Source: JAAFHB01 sp038236995 (GTDB lineage Bacteria > Bacteroidota > Bacteroidia > Bacteroidales > Prolixibacteraceae). Taken from it: DNA of 64,000 nucleotides. A program made the translations under genes and the position numbers. Positions 52,428-62,102 of the stretch are shown piece after piece. The notes under the pieces were generated by a model. It did no database searches and was not told the DNA's origin. It was given only the letters and a program-made list of their open reading frames with translations. Position 1 is the stretch's first letter; each line of letters begins with the position of its first letter. Location: assembly GCA_038236995.1 (NCBI GenBank), contig JBBRZE010000012.1, positions 20,365 to 84,364 on the forward strand, in the 5' to 3' direction.

Positions 52428-52976
52428 CTACTGGTTCGACGTTCTTCTTGTCCATTCAATTTTATCAATTTTATACCAATTATGTCTTATACCGTCCAAA
52501 TTAAATGTCTCAATAAATTTAAGTCCTATTTTTGTAAGTATATTGTTTGACTTAATGTTTCTACAGTCGGCCATGGCGTATATTTCACTTAGATTTAATT
52601 TTTCAAACCCGTAATCTAATGAAGCCTTCGCTGTTTCTATGGCAAAACCTTGTCCCCTGTATTTCCGAATAAGCCGGTACCCTAAATCGTAATAATTTAT
52701 GTGTCGGTTTGTCAACTCCCTTACTAACTTGAGACCGGTCCAACCGATGAAATTATTTGATTCTTTGTCTACTATGGCCCAACGTCCAATTCCATTGTCT
52801 GCATATTGTTGCCTGATAAAATCAATCATAGCAATAACTCGTTCTTTATTCTCAACTGGTTTATTGCCTAAATATCTATGAACCTCAGGATCTGAATCAA
52901 GTTGAAAAAGTCCGTCCACATCAGTTGGAAGTATTTCTCTTAAAATTAGTCGCTCTGTTTCAACAAATATTTTCAT
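52428..52976 (-). CDS. GNAT-family N-acetyltransferase (RimJ/RimL type)
   Basis: A 182-residue acetyltransferase, using ATG at 52976 (MKIFVETERLILRE). The acetyl-CoA loop is in YRLIRKYRGQGFAIETAKASL (R-x-x-G-x-A type). The closing segments LSEIYAMADCRNIKSN and LTKIGLKFIETFN are typical of RimJ-like enzymes acting on protein N-termini or small molecules. The substrate is not known. It is followed by DUF2200 after 66 bases. Confidence 0.88.
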   Translation of the reverse strand: MKIFVETERLILREILPTDVDGLFQLDSDPEVHRYLGNKPVENKERVIAMIDFIRQQYADNGIGRWAIVDKESNNFIGWTGLKLVRELTNRHINYYDLGYRLIRKYRGQGFAIETAKASLDYGFEKLNLSEIYAMADCRNIKSNNILTKIGLKFIETFNLDGIRHNWYKIDKIEWTRRTSNQ

Positions 52977-53117
52977 AAAGTAATTGTCTTTGTTGCCGTA
53001 ATTCACTTACGCTGACAACTAACATTTCAATAGACGCAACCAGTCATGTTTATTGGACTTATAAGTACAATATCTGCAACCACTTACGCCTATTTCTGCC
53101 ATAACATCGCTTAACTG

Positions 53118-53915
53118 TTAATTCAACAGCTCCGTAGGAATCTCCTTAATCGGTTCGATTTCGAGTGTTTTTACGAATAACTCACCACCTTCGGATTGTA
53201 GCTGGATTTTACCTTTTGTGAGTGGCAATACCACTCCGTTTTCGATCTTGCCCGAATTATAATTGACCATGTTTATTTTGCCATTAACGACGTGAACAGA
53301 AGTCCCGCCAAAGCAATACAAATCGATCGTGTTCCATTCACCAAAAGGTTTTTCGCCATCGGAACTTTTAGCAGCGATCGGTGCTGTTTGCCCCACGCCA
53401 AAAGTTGTTTTTTCGCCGGTTGGTGAATAAGTATACGTTTTGCCATCAACACTTTTTACAACAGGAATTTCGAAGTAGCTCTTCCCCATGCAATACGAAT
53501 CGCCCATTTTACCGGTGCACAACTGCAACTCATGCGACGACATCCAGACACCAAGACCGGCACCAAAATCGCCGTAACTGTGGTAAAGCAATCCCGAATT
53601 GAGCTGCTTATATACCTTGTCTCCCCATTTAAAAACCATTCGGATGTGGTAGTTTTCGTACTCTTTTTGGGTGGCAATAGAGGCATTCACCTCGCCCGAA
53701 ATGTGCAAAACAGGGACGCCCTCTAATTTCACAACGGTGAAAATTTTCAATGGATCGACATTCAGTCCGACAGGGACTCCCCCTTTTTCTTTCGGGCCAA
53801 CGTAGGTATCCCACCCTTTGAGGTTTTTACCATTTAACAATGATTTCATCCCATTTTGAGAAAAGCCGTAGGATGTCACGGACAACACGATGCAGATCAG
53901 AATCAGTTTTTTCAT
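53118..53915 (-). CDS. Secreted DUF1080 (3-keto-disaccharide hydrolase-like) protein
   Basis: A 265-residue jelly-roll protein; signal peptide about 1-19 (YGFSQ|NGMK). The DUF1080 core is LLNGKNLKGWDTYVG, NYHIRMVFKWG, GLLYHSYGDFG and EWNTIDLYCFGGTSVHVVNGK. DUF1080 proteins include 3-keto-glycoside hydrolases and many carbohydrate-related proteins of unknown role. No signs of other sugar genes are next to it. Confidence 0.88.
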   Translation of the reverse strand: MKKLILICIVLSVTSYGFSQNGMKSLLNGKNLKGWDTYVGPKEKGGVPVGLNVDPLKIFTVVKLEGVPVLHISGEVNASIATQKEYENYHIRMVFKWGDKVYKQLNSGLLYHSYGDFGAGLGVWMSSHELQLCTGKMGDSYCMGKSYFEIPVVKSVDGKTYTYSPTGEKTTFGVGQTAPIAAKSSDGEKPFGEWNTIDLYCFGGTSVHVVNGKINMVNYNSGKIENGVVLPLTKGKIQLQSEGGELFVKTLEIEPIKEIPTELLN

Positions 53916-54022
53916 TTGTATATAATTTGTTTTTTTTAATTGTCTGGTGGAACAACCCTATTCTCTTCGCTCGTGTGTGCGAATTTAAAGAAACATGGGT
54001 GTTGCATAAAAATTTTCTATAA

Positions 54023-54053
54023 CAAAAAGACTGCCCCTGAATCGGGGCAGTTT
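54023..54053 (-). terminator. Terminator after the small HTH gene
   Basis: ACTGCCCC (54030-54037) pairs with GGGGCAGT (54044-54051) around a 6-base loop. On the minus strand the stem is followed by CTTTTTG. It lies 24 bases after the HTH gene stop. Confidence 0.85.
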
Positions 54054-54076
54054 AAAAGTTTATATTGTAGAATTAA

Positions 54077-54325
54077 TTACTTTTCTTCGAGTATTTCCTG
54101 GGCTTTTTCTAAGATTGTGGTGTCGTCGAGCAGAATTATCCCACCTTGTGGCCCCTGTTCGATGTGCATTCCAACACTTGTCCCTTTTTCATAATGCGTA
54201 CCTCCAAAATAATTCCTCACGGTTTCAACTTCAATGCCTAACTCCTGAGCTATCCGTTGCATTGAACCGTGAGGCAAATGATCCTTGATATCACGAAGCT
54301 CATTGAAGGTTATTTTTTTCGTCAT
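54077..54325 (-). CDS. Small HTH DNA-binding protein
   Basis: An 82-residue protein. The N-terminal part KDHLPHGSMQRIAQELGIEVETVRNYF is a helix-turn-helix (recognition segment IEVETVRNYF); the C-terminal half, GPQGGIILLDDTTILEKAQEIL, could dimerize. Similar short proteins are widespread in Bacteroidota without assigned function. It is a single-gene unit with a strong terminator. Confidence 0.8.
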   Translation of the reverse strand: MTKKITFNELRDIKDHLPHGSMQRIAQELGIEVETVRNYFGGTHYEKGTSVGMHIEQGPQGGIILLDDTTILEKAQEILEEK

Positions 54326-54642
54326 GGTGAAAAGATTTAAAAAGTTAATAATTAATACACAATTTTTAAGACGTTAATCAACTTGGACTCGCCTAAAACT
54401 AACATTAAATTTTCAATATTGCTACTGCACTTTTACAACTTTTTGGCCGAAAACCTAAAATTTAGGATTATTAACAATTAGGGGATTATTACCAAAAGAA
54501 CATACGCTTGAATTTCAGATCATTAAATTTTCGATGGGCGCACATGTAGTCACCATTTTGAAAAGTGTTATACAACAGGTTTGTAAATAGCCTTATGTCA
54601 GACTACAGATCACCGAATAGTAAAAACAAAATTGCATCGTAG
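54326..54642. other. Intergenic region between HTH and NagZ-fusion genes
   Basis: About 317 AT-rich bases; the right side of it should hold the promoter for the HTH gene, but no TAnnTTTG match was found on the minus strand, and no repeat or relic was seen. Confidence 0.4.
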
Positions 54643-57600
54643 CTATTTCCGGCTTCGGACAGCTGGCTTCCTGGCTTGAACTGCAGGCTTCCGGCTATGT
54701 ACACCCAACTTCGGGTTCATGATTTCAGTTTTCAAACTTGCCTGTTTTGGTTTTTGCAGAATCTCGTAGGCTGTTTCCTGGATGAACTCACGAATTTTTA
54801 AGTGGTTAATCATGTTGTTCTGACGGGTTGGATAAACCCTGTTCGAGAAAAATAAAAAAAGGATCCCTGTTTCAGGGTCTGCCCATGCGAAAGTTCCGGT
54901 AAAACCGCTGTGCCCGAAACTGACATCGGTGGCCATAGGCGCCGGATATGATGTACCGATTCCTCTTAGGTTATTTCGCGGATAAGGCTTGTCGAACCCG
55001 TAGCCACGCCGGTTATCCAATTTTTCGAAATGGCGCCGCGTCCAATCTTTCATTGTGGCCTCTGAGATATACCGGTCGCCTCCATAAACGCCATAATTCA
55101 GATACATCTGCATCATCTTAGCTGCATCGTTAATTGACCCGAACAAACCGGCATTGCCCGATATTCCGCCAAGAACAGCAGCAGCTTCGTCATGAACAAA
55201 TCCCTGCAATTGCTCTTTTCGAAATGAATCATCAAATTCGGTAGGATCAATATTTTCGATTGGATTATACAAGTACGGGCGGTAAGTAAGCGTATTCGCC
55301 CCCAATGGTTTGTAAAAATAATCTTTCAGATAGGTTTCATAATCCTGATGCCCCAGCGCTTCGATGATACGCGGGAAAATGATAAATCCGATATCGGAAT
55401 AGACATATCGCTTCTGCCTTAAAAGTGCAGATTTCCTGATGGCTGCATACACAGAATCCTGAAAACTTTTCAAAATATAGAGATCCTTACTGACCCTGAG
55501 CGAATACCTATCCGTTGAATCTTTTGAGTAAAATCCAGGTTTGTAATTTCCGTTTTTATCAAGTGTTTGGAGCCAGAACGGAATCCCGGTCTTAAGGCGT
55601 GCCTGGTGCGAAAGGACATCGGCCACTATCAGTCCCTGTTTGTTACTTCCCTTCCAGTCGGGCCAGTAGTCGCTCATCCGCTTATTGACCACGAGTTTTT
55701 TTTGATCTGCCAGCCGCATTAAAGCAGGTACAGGCGCCATGATTTTAGTCAGAGATGCAAAATCAAACAGATCGTCCTGTCGCAAAGCCCTATCGCTCTT
55801 ATAAGTTTGGTAACCATATGATTCATTGAAGAACACTTTTCCATTTTTAGCCAAAAAAATGGCACATCCAGGAAACGCCTTTTCTTTCAAACCAATATTT
55901 ACAAGTGAGTCAATTTTTTTTTTTAGATAGGTTGAGTCGACGCCAAATTCCTCGGGAAGCGTGTATTTAAACCGGTCGGAAGATGAAACAACATAGCCAT
56001 CACCCGACCGAAAGTTACTGTTAACGGTTACCGGTAATTTCCCCTTCGCCTCAAAAGCGCCAAATATCAGTTGACCGGCCAGATCCTGCGATTCCTGGGT
56101 CTCCTGGTAAGCAACGATCAATCCGTTTGCCTTTTCGATGTCATCCAAATAACTAAGGGTATAAGGGTTTCCCATCACGATGATGATCGATCTACAATTC
56201 GTAACAACCTCCCTGACAACCTTTTGCTGCGTACTTGTAATCCGGTATTTAGATGAGGCAAAATTGCCCAGGTTGTTCACTGCCGCAATCACCAGGTTAT
56301 ATTTCATCAACTTAGCCATCACATTTCTAACCTCAACATCGTCTGCATCTTTTGCAATAGAAAAGTGGTCCATTTTGGTATATCTTTTCAATGATTGCTG
56401 AAATGGGGTGACACTTCCGCGTCCAATGCTAAGTGTTGCAATTTTGAGGGTATCGAGACGGTGTAATGGCAAAAGGCTATTTGAATTTTTAAGAACCGTC
56501 AACGATTGCTGCGCCACATTCCGCAGCGTCATCCGGTATGCTGACTGATTCAGATCGGCATACAGATTTTCGGATTTGGCAGGCGTGTATTTATCTAATC
56601 CTGCCCAACGTTTAATCATCAGAATCTTCCTACATTTCCGGTTAATTGCCTCAATAGATATCTGATCCTCCAGGATTGCTTTCTTTATCGCTACGATAAC
56701 TTTCGCTGGATTTACCACAAATTCGAGCAAATCGTTGCCCGCCATTAAAGCTTTCACCTCTGCGCTTTCATTATCCTCAGTATCCTCTGCACCCTCCATA
56801 TTCATCGCATCGGTGACAACCAACCCTTCAAATCCATATTCACCTATCAATAAATCCTGAACCATAGGTTTTGAAACTGTGGCAGCTGCTCCACTGCTAT
56901 CCAATGCCGGAACACTTAAATGACCAGTCATGATAGCTCCAATACCATACTTTACCGCATTCCGAAAGGGAACGAGTTCTGTTGAGTCAAGGTGAGCACG
57001 GGTATGCGAAATGACAGGCAGGTCGTAATGCGAATCCTTTTGTGTATCGCCATGACCAGGGAAATGTTTAAAAGTAGCCAATACCAGCTGCGATTGCAAT
57101 CCCAGTCCATATGCTACCGCCTTTTGCAAAACCAGTTTTGGATTATCACCATACGACCGGAAACCGATAACCGGGTTGAGCGGATTACTGTTCACGTCGG
57201 CGACAGGCGCAAAATTGATGTGGATACCCAACCGTTTGCACTGTCGGCCGAGGTCGACACCCATATCAAAAACCAAAGAATCGTTGTAGATGGCCCCGAT
57301 TGTAAAACCGTAAGGGTATTTGATGCAGCTATCCAGGCGCATCGACAAACCATACTCGGCATCAATCGCGACCAGGAGAGGTATTTTCGAAATGTGTTGA
57401 AGCTGATTCACCATATTAATATGACGCATCGGACCTCCCTGCATCGCGATAATTCCACCCACTTTGTTCTCCTTAACCATTTTGGTTAACTTCTGAAGAT
57501 ACGCCTGACCTTTTGATGAATAGGCAGGAACCATTATCAGTTGGCCGATTCTTTCATCCAGCGAAAGCGATTTAAAAACAGAATCGACCCATTGATCATT

Positions 57601-57693
57601 CTCATATTGAAGGAAAGGGGGTCGGACCTTTGCCTGGGCAAACAAAACCGTACTAAATAAGGATAATATAATGATGATTAATAACTTCTGCAT
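54643..57693 (-). CDS. Fused GH3 NagZ-type glycosidase and serine beta-lactamase-like hydrolase
   Basis: A 1016-residue two-enzyme fusion. Signal peptide about 1-20 (TVLFAQ|AKVR). Residues about 30-390 form a GH3 NagZ-like barrel with the His/Asp dyad motif KHFPGHGDTQKDSH and nucleophile D295 in VVTDAMNM; a GH3 C-terminal domain follows to about 560. From about 590 a serine hydrolase domain has SxxK S647-L-T-K, YSD in place of YxN, and HSGFTG. The tail ends with a lysine-rich SRKPAVQARKPAVRSRK repeat of unknown meaning. NagZ cleaves GlcNAc from muropeptides and the second domain may cut peptide bonds. It is divergent from namZ. Start at 57693 gives the signal peptide; an ATG at 57753 adds 20 residues. 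Confidence 0.92.
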   Translation of the reverse strand: MQKLLIIIILSLFSTVLFAQAKVRPPFLQYENDQWVDSVFKSLSLDERIGQLIMVPAYSSKGQAYLQKLTKMVKENKVGGIIAMQGGPMRHINMVNQLQHISKIPLLVAIDAEYGLSMRLDSCIKYPYGFTIGAIYNDSLVFDMGVDLGRQCKRLGIHINFAPVADVNSNPLNPVIGFRSYGDNPKLVLQKAVAYGLGLQSQLVLATFKHFPGHGDTQKDSHYDLPVISHTRAHLDSTELVPFRNAVKYGIGAIMTGHLSVPALDSSGAAATVSKPMVQDLLIGEYGFEGLVVTDAMNMEGAEDTEDNESAEVKALMAGNDLLEFVVNPAKVIVAIKKAILEDQISIEAINRKCRKILMIKRWAGLDKYTPAKSENLYADLNQSAYRMTLRNVAQQSLTVLKNSNSLLPLHRLDTLKIATLSIGRGSVTPFQQSLKRYTKMDHFSIAKDADDVEVRNVMAKLMKYNLVIAAVNNLGNFASSKYRITSTQQKVVREVVTNCRSIIIVMGNPYTLSYLDDIEKANGLIVAYQETQESQDLAGQLIFGAFEAKGKLPVTVNSNFRSGDGYVVSSSDRFKYTLPEEFGVDSTYLKKKIDSLVNIGLKEKAFPGCAIFLAKNGKVFFNESYGYQTYKSDRALRQDDLFDFASLTKIMAPVPALMRLADQKKLVVNKRMSDYWPDWKGSNKQGLIVADVLSHQARLKTGIPFWLQTLDKNGNYKPGFYSKDSTDRYSLRVSKDLYILKSFQDSVYAAIRKSALLRQKRYVYSDIGFIIFPRIIEALGHQDYETYLKDYFYKPLGANTLTYRPYLYNPIENIDPTEFDDSFRKEQLQGFVHDEAAAVLGGISGNAGLFGSINDAAKMMQMYLNYGVYGGDRYISEATMKDWTRRHFEKLDNRRGYGFDKPYPRNNLRGIGTSYPAPMATDVSFGHSGFTGTFAWADPETGILFLFFSNRVYPTRQNNMINHLKIREFIQETAYEILQKPKQASLKTEIMNPKLGVHSRKPAVQARKPAVRSRK

Positions 57694-57730
57694 ATCTATT
57701 TTTTTCTTGACGCACTCAAAATGAATCCGC

Positions 57731-57738
57731 CAAAAATA
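57731..57738 (-). promoter_or_regulatory. Probable -7 box of the NagZ-fusion gene
   Basis: Minus-strand TATTTTTG, 38 bases before the start, fits TAnnTTTG; a CAAAA at 57751 could mark a short-spaced -33. Confidence 0.45.
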
Positions 57739-57822
57739 GGGAAATCGACACAAAACAGCACCTTAAATGAACTTTTATTAAAAAAACAAATATAAAGTTT
57801 CTGATTTCTTAATTCATATCCA

Positions 57823-57830
57823 TACTTTCG
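57823..57830 (+). promoter_or_regulatory. Probable -7 box of the namZ operon
   Basis: TACTTTCG fits the Bacteroidota -7 shape with C at the sixth base. It lies 88 bases before the namZ ATG. Confidence 0.4.
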
Positions 57831-57917
57831 CTGTTGAGTTACGCAACGGTTTAAATTCTTAACCGTCTTTAATAAAAATCAGTTCAGACTTTAAGATACA
57901 GACATATTCGAAAATCA

Positions 57918-59114
57918 ATGAGAACATTCAAAACCAAATTGTTTCATTTGACAATGGTCATTTTAGTACTGTGTCTTTCCTTTACAGGTAATGCCACTCA
58001 GAACCAGATTTTAACCGGAGCCGATCAAACAGATCTCTACCTTTCGAAATTGGCTGGTAAGAATTTAGCACTTGTCGTTAACCAAACCTCGAGAATCGGG
58101 GACCAATACCTGGTTGACTTCCTGCGAAGTAAGAAATTAACAATTAAACGAATTTTCGCACCCGAGCATGGTTTCAGGGGTGAAGCAGGAGCCGGAGAAC
58201 TGATTGATAATTCGAAAGACGCTGCTACCGGGATTCCGATTATCTCCGTGTATGGAAAAAACAGGAAAGCCAGTAAGGAACAACTTGCGGGCATCGATAT
58301 CGTAATATTTGACATACAAGATGTTGGATGCAGATTTTATACCTACATCAGTACACTTCATTATATGATGGAGGCATGCGCAGAGAACAACATAACCTTG
58401 CTTATTCTCGACCGGCCAAATCCAAATGGCGATTATATCGACGGACCCGTTCTTCAGCCAGCCTTCAAATCGTTTGTCGGAATGGACCCGATTCCTGTGG
58501 TTCACGGTTGCACAATTGGAGAAATGGCACAAATGATCAACGGCGAAAAGTGGTTGGCGAATGGTGTAAGAGTAAAACTCGAAATCATTAAAGTCGCGAA
58601 TTATACGCATTCGATGAAATATGAACCACCGGTAAGGCCATCGCCAAATCTTCCGAATTATCTGGCAATAAGAATATATCCGTCACTTTGCTTTTTTGAA
58701 GCTACCAGTGTAAGTGTTGGAAGGGGTACCCAATTCCCATTTCAGGTTTTAGGCTATCCTGATCCGTCTTTCGGAACCTTTTCATTTACGCCACAAAGTC
58801 TGAAAGGCATGGAAATAAATCCCTTGCAGAAAGATAAAAAATGCTTTGGTGATGATTTTCGGGAAATAAAAGAGATCCCGAATTTCACCCTCTCCTATTT
58901 TATTGAATGGTTTCATAAATTTAAAAATAAAGATGAATTTCTGACAAGGAGTAAATGGTTTAACCAGCTGATGGGCAACGATACTGTTTTAAAACTTATA
59001 GTCGAAGGCAAGGGTGAGTCTGAAATCCGGAAATCGTGGGAGGTTGAATTGGCGAATTATCGCGCAATTCGTCAGAAATATTTGTTGTACCCTGATTTTA
59101 AAATAAGTAAATGA
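57918..59114 (+). CDS. namZ: Exo-beta-N-acetylmuramidase NamZ-like (DUF1343, GH171)
   Basis: A 398-residue DUF1343 protein with a signal peptide (about 1-26, GNATQ|NQIL). Family blocks are NQTSRIGDQYLVDFL, APEHGFRGEAGAGE, DIQDVGCRFYTYISTLHYMMEAC, LDRPNPNGDYIDGP, CTIGEMAQMINGE and PSPNLPNYLAIRIYPSLCFFEAT in shape. DUF1343 was shown, in Bacillus, to be an exo-N-acetylmuramidase releasing terminal MurNAc from peptidoglycan chains. Here it overlaps the symporter gene by four bases and is divergent from the NagZ fusion, so one module would free both GlcNAc and MurNAc. Confidence 0.9.
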   Translation: MRTFKTKLFHLTMVILVLCLSFTGNATQNQILTGADQTDLYLSKLAGKNLALVVNQTSRIGDQYLVDFLRSKKLTIKRIFAPEHGFRGEAGAGELIDNSKDAATGIPIISVYGKNRKASKEQLAGIDIVIFDIQDVGCRFYTYISTLHYMMEACAENNITLLILDRPNPNGDYIDGPVLQPAFKSFVGMDPIPVVHGCTIGEMAQMINGEKWLANGVRVKLEIIKVANYTHSMKYEPPVRPSPNLPNYLAIRIYPSLCFFEATSVSVGRGTQFPFQVLGYPDPSFGTFSFTPQSLKGMEINPLQKDKKCFGDDFREIKEIPNFTLSYFIEWFHKFKNKDEFLTRSKWFNQLMGNDTVLKLIVEGKGESEIRKSWEVELANYRAIRQKYLLYPDFKISK

Positions 59115-60580
59115 ATCCAGTTCTTGTAGCAATCCTGCTCGGTGGCTATTTCTTAATGCTTATAATTATTGCTCATATCACGGGCAAATCGGCAACAACA
59201 GATTCTTTTTTCACCGCTAACCGGAAATCACCGTGGTTTGTCGTTGCATTCGGCATGATCGGAACCACCATCTCAGGGGTTACTTTTATCTCTGTTCCAG
59301 GAGAAGTCGGAAATTCAGCGAGTACCTACTTCCAGTTCATCATGGGTAACCTTGTAGGTTTCTGGATTGTTGCCCTCGTTCTTCTGCCCGTTTATTACAA
59401 GCTCAACCTGATCTCAATTTATACCTACTTAGAACAACGGTTTGGATTCTATTCGTACAAATCGGGATCTTTCTTTTTCCTTCTTTCCAGAACAATTGGT
59501 GCCGCCTTCCGAATGTATTTAGTGGCTGAAGTATTGCAATTGGCACTATTTGATGCACTTGGAATTCCTTTTTCCGTTACTGTACTGATCAGCATCTTCT
59601 TGATTTGGGTTTATACCTACCGGGGAGGTGTTAAAACAATCATCTGGACAGATTCTTTACAGACAATTTTTCTGCTATCTGCTGTGGTACTGACTATTTA
59701 CTACATATTTTCAAGTTTTGGAGGTTCCGTTGGAGAAACACTTCAAAAAATAAATAACCACCCTTATTCGAGGATTTTTGAATGGGATGTAAAGTCGGGC
59801 AAATACTTTTTCAAACAATTTATTGCAGGCATCTTTGTTACGATTGTCATGGTGGGCCTCGATCAGGACATGATGCAGAAAAACCTCACCTGTAAAAGTT
59901 TGAAGGAATCTCAAAAAAACATGCTAACGTTTAGCGCCATCTTTGTGTTTGTTGTTGCGATGTTTTTGATGTTAGGCGTTTTACTCTACATTTTTGCTGA
60001 AGCGAATGGGATTACGTTACCGCAGAAATCAGACTACCTGTTTCCGATGCTTGCGATGAACCATATGAACGTAATGATTGGAATCTTCTTTTTGCTTGGA
60101 ATTACAGCTGCCAATTATGCAAGTGCCGATTCGGCCCTAACATCACTTACAACTGCATTTTGCGTCGATTTTTTAGATATCAAAAACCGCCCTCAGGAAC
60201 GGAAACAGTTACTGCTTCGACGCACGCATGTTGGCTTTTCACTTTTACTGTTTCTTGTAATCATGATCTTTCGCATAATTAACGATCAAAGTGTAGTAGT
60301 TGCTGTATTTAAAGCTGCGGGTTATACTTATGGGCCACTACTCGGATTGTTTTCTTTTGGCCTTCTCACTAAAAAACACGTTAATGACCGTTGGGTTCCC
60401 TTGGTTACCCTTTGTTCTCCTTTTATAGCATGGATGATTGATGCCTATTCTGAACAGTTGTTCAATGGCTATCAAATTGGATTTGAGCTAATTATTATTA
60501 ATGGAGGAATTACTTTTCTTGGCTTGCTTTTAATTCAAAAAAAAATATCATCATCGTTAATAAACGTTAAAGAATGTTGA
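59111..60580 (+). CDS. Sodium:solute symporter (SSS family), probable MurNAc/amino-sugar importer
   Basis: A 489-residue inner-membrane transporter with about 13 helices. SSS features are TGKSATTDSFFTANRKSPWFVVAFGMIGTTISG in shape, YTYLEQRFG, YRGGVKTIIWTDSLQ and NYASADSALTSLTTAF (a sodium-site region). Its ATG overlaps the namZ stop (ATGA), so it is translationally coupled. Its best guess substrate is MurNAc or a related amino sugar, from context only. Confidence 0.9.
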   Translation: MNPVLVAILLGGYFLMLIIIAHITGKSATTDSFFTANRKSPWFVVAFGMIGTTISGVTFISVPGEVGNSASTYFQFIMGNLVGFWIVALVLLPVYYKLNLISIYTYLEQRFGFYSYKSGSFFFLLSRTIGAAFRMYLVAEVLQLALFDALGIPFSVTVLISIFLIWVYTYRGGVKTIIWTDSLQTIFLLSAVVLTIYYIFSSFGGSVGETLQKINNHPYSRIFEWDVKSGKYFFKQFIAGIFVTIVMVGLDQDMMQKNLTCKSLKESQKNMLTFSAIFVFVVAMFLMLGVLLYIFAEANGITLPQKSDYLFPMLAMNHMNVMIGIFFLLGITAANYASADSALTSLTTAFCVDFLDIKNRPQERKQLLLRRTHVGFSLLLFLVIMIFRIINDQSVVVAVFKAAGYTYGPLLGLFSFGLLTKKHVNDRWVPLVTLCSPFIAWMIDAYSEQLFNGYQIGFELIIINGGITFLGLLLIQKKISSSLINVKEC

Positions 60581-60590
60581 TTTTTTATTC

Positions 60591-60598
60591 TATCTTTG
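60591..60598 (+). promoter_or_regulatory. Probable -7 box of the beta-helix lipoprotein operon
   Basis: TATCTTTG, an exact TAnnTTTG match, 65 bases before the lipoprotein ATG and just after the symporter stop. It suggests that a new transcription unit starts here. Confidence 0.6.
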
Positions 60599-60662
60599 AA
60601 AAGCTATATTAGGGTACACTTTGTTCAAAAAGATTCGAACAATAACGACAGGCAATCAAAAA

Positions 60663-62099
60663 ATGAAAGGCTTATTTAATATATTATTATTCTGGGGGAT
60701 TGTATCTCTTTTTTATGCCTGTGAAAAAGAGAAAATAAACTCGTCCACTAACGCCATCCTTCATTTTTCTTCAGATACAATAACATTCGATACGCTATTC
60801 ACGTCTATAGGATCACCAACGAGAAACCTCCGGGTAATTAACAAGACAAACGAAAATGTTGTAATTTCATCCGTCAGGTTGTCGGGAGGCAAGCAAAGTG
60901 GTTTTCGTCTGAATATAAATGGAGATGTATCTCTTGAATCACACAATGTTCAGATTCCTGCACAAGACAGTATTTTTATTTTTGTTGAGGCGCTGCTTGG
61001 CAAAAATGGTAAAAATGTTCCTTTGGTAACCGAAGATTCAATTATTTTCCTGATAAATAATATCGAACAAAAAGTAAGGTTATTGGCTTGGGGCCAAGAT
61101 TTTGTAATGGTAAAATCTGAGCACATTAAAACCTCCATATGGAGCAACGACCGCCCATATCTGATTTATAACGAAGCAATTGTAGACTCAGGTCAGACGC
61201 TAACAATTGAAGCTGGCACCACAATCTATTTTCATAAATACGCCGGATTAAAAGTGAAAGGAACGTTGAGGGTGTTAGGAACATTCGAGGAACCTGTTGA
61301 ATTTAAGGGAGATCGCCTTGAGCAATCATTTAGTGATACGCCTGACCAATGGAATGGAATCATACTATACTCAGGGAGTCATAATAACAAAATCAACTAT
61401 GCTAAAATTAAGAATGCAAATATTGGTTTGCAGGTGGGAACCATTGAACACACAGGTTTTGCATCTTTAGAGCTATCCAATACACGCATTGAAAATATGA
61501 GCTGGTCGGGAATTTGGGCAATGAAGTCGAAAATTCTCGCCTACAACTGTGTCATATCAAATGTAAGATACTATAATACAGCACTGTTACTGGGTGGTGA
61601 CTACCAATTCTACCACACAACTTTTGCCAACTATTACAACAAATTATCCTCAGGTATGCGGACAACCGAAACGTTAATTGTATCGAACTACCTTGTCGAT
61701 AACAAGAACGGGACAAGGTATGTTGGTGATTTAAAAGAGGCAACATTCGGGAATTGCATCATTACCGGCAATCGGATAAACGAACTATCAATCTCCATGG
61801 ACAAACAAGGCGAATCGAACTATCTCTTCGACAGAAGCCTTATCCAGATTTCCGATACATTTAAACTTGTTGAATCAAACCGATTTGTTGACATTATCCG
61901 CAATGTAAATCCGCGCTTCAAGAACCCATACAAAGGAAATTTTGAATTAGATACTTTATCAATTGTCAAGGATTATGGGAAAGCCAACTACTCTAAAATG
62001 TATCCTCTTGATCTAAAATCTGATAGCAGGATAAGCGACGATGGTCCTGATCTTGGGGCATTTGAACGAATCGAGAAAAAGAACGGAGCAAAAAAATAG
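60663..62099 (+). CDS. Right-handed beta-helix lipoprotein
   Basis: A 478-residue lipoprotein. The signal peptide ends in SLFYAC, a usable lipobox. An N-terminal region (about 20-150) looks like an immunoglobulin-like domain; residues about 180-430 form short repeats of strands (TLTIEAGTTIYFHKYAGLKVKG, NTRIENMSWSGIWAMKS, CVISNVRYYNTALLLGG) typical of a right-handed parallel beta-helix. Catalytic residues for a polysaccharide lyase are not evident. The start is ATG at 60663; a TTG frame from 60621 is less likely. Followed by the EEP gene after 3 bases. Its function is unknown; a surface binding or processing role is possible. Confidence 0.8.
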   Translation: MKGLFNILLFWGIVSLFYACEKEKINSSTNAILHFSSDTITFDTLFTSIGSPTRNLRVINKTNENVVISSVRLSGGKQSGFRLNINGDVSLESHNVQIPAQDSIFIFVEALLGKNGKNVPLVTEDSIIFLINNIEQKVRLLAWGQDFVMVKSEHIKTSIWSNDRPYLIYNEAIVDSGQTLTIEAGTTIYFHKYAGLKVKGTLRVLGTFEEPVEFKGDRLEQSFSDTPDQWNGIILYSGSHNNKINYAKIKNANIGLQVGTIEHTGFASLELSNTRIENMSWSGIWAMKSKILAYNCVISNVRYYNTALLLGGDYQFYHTTFANYYNKLSSGMRTTETLIVSNYLVDNKNGTRYVGDLKEATFGNCIITGNRINELSISMDKQGESNYLFDRSLIQISDTFKLVESNRFVDIIRNVNPRFKNPYKGNFELDTLSIVKDYGKANYSKMYPLDLKSDSRISDDGPDLGAFERIEKKNGAKK

Positions 62100-62102
62100 T
62101 TC

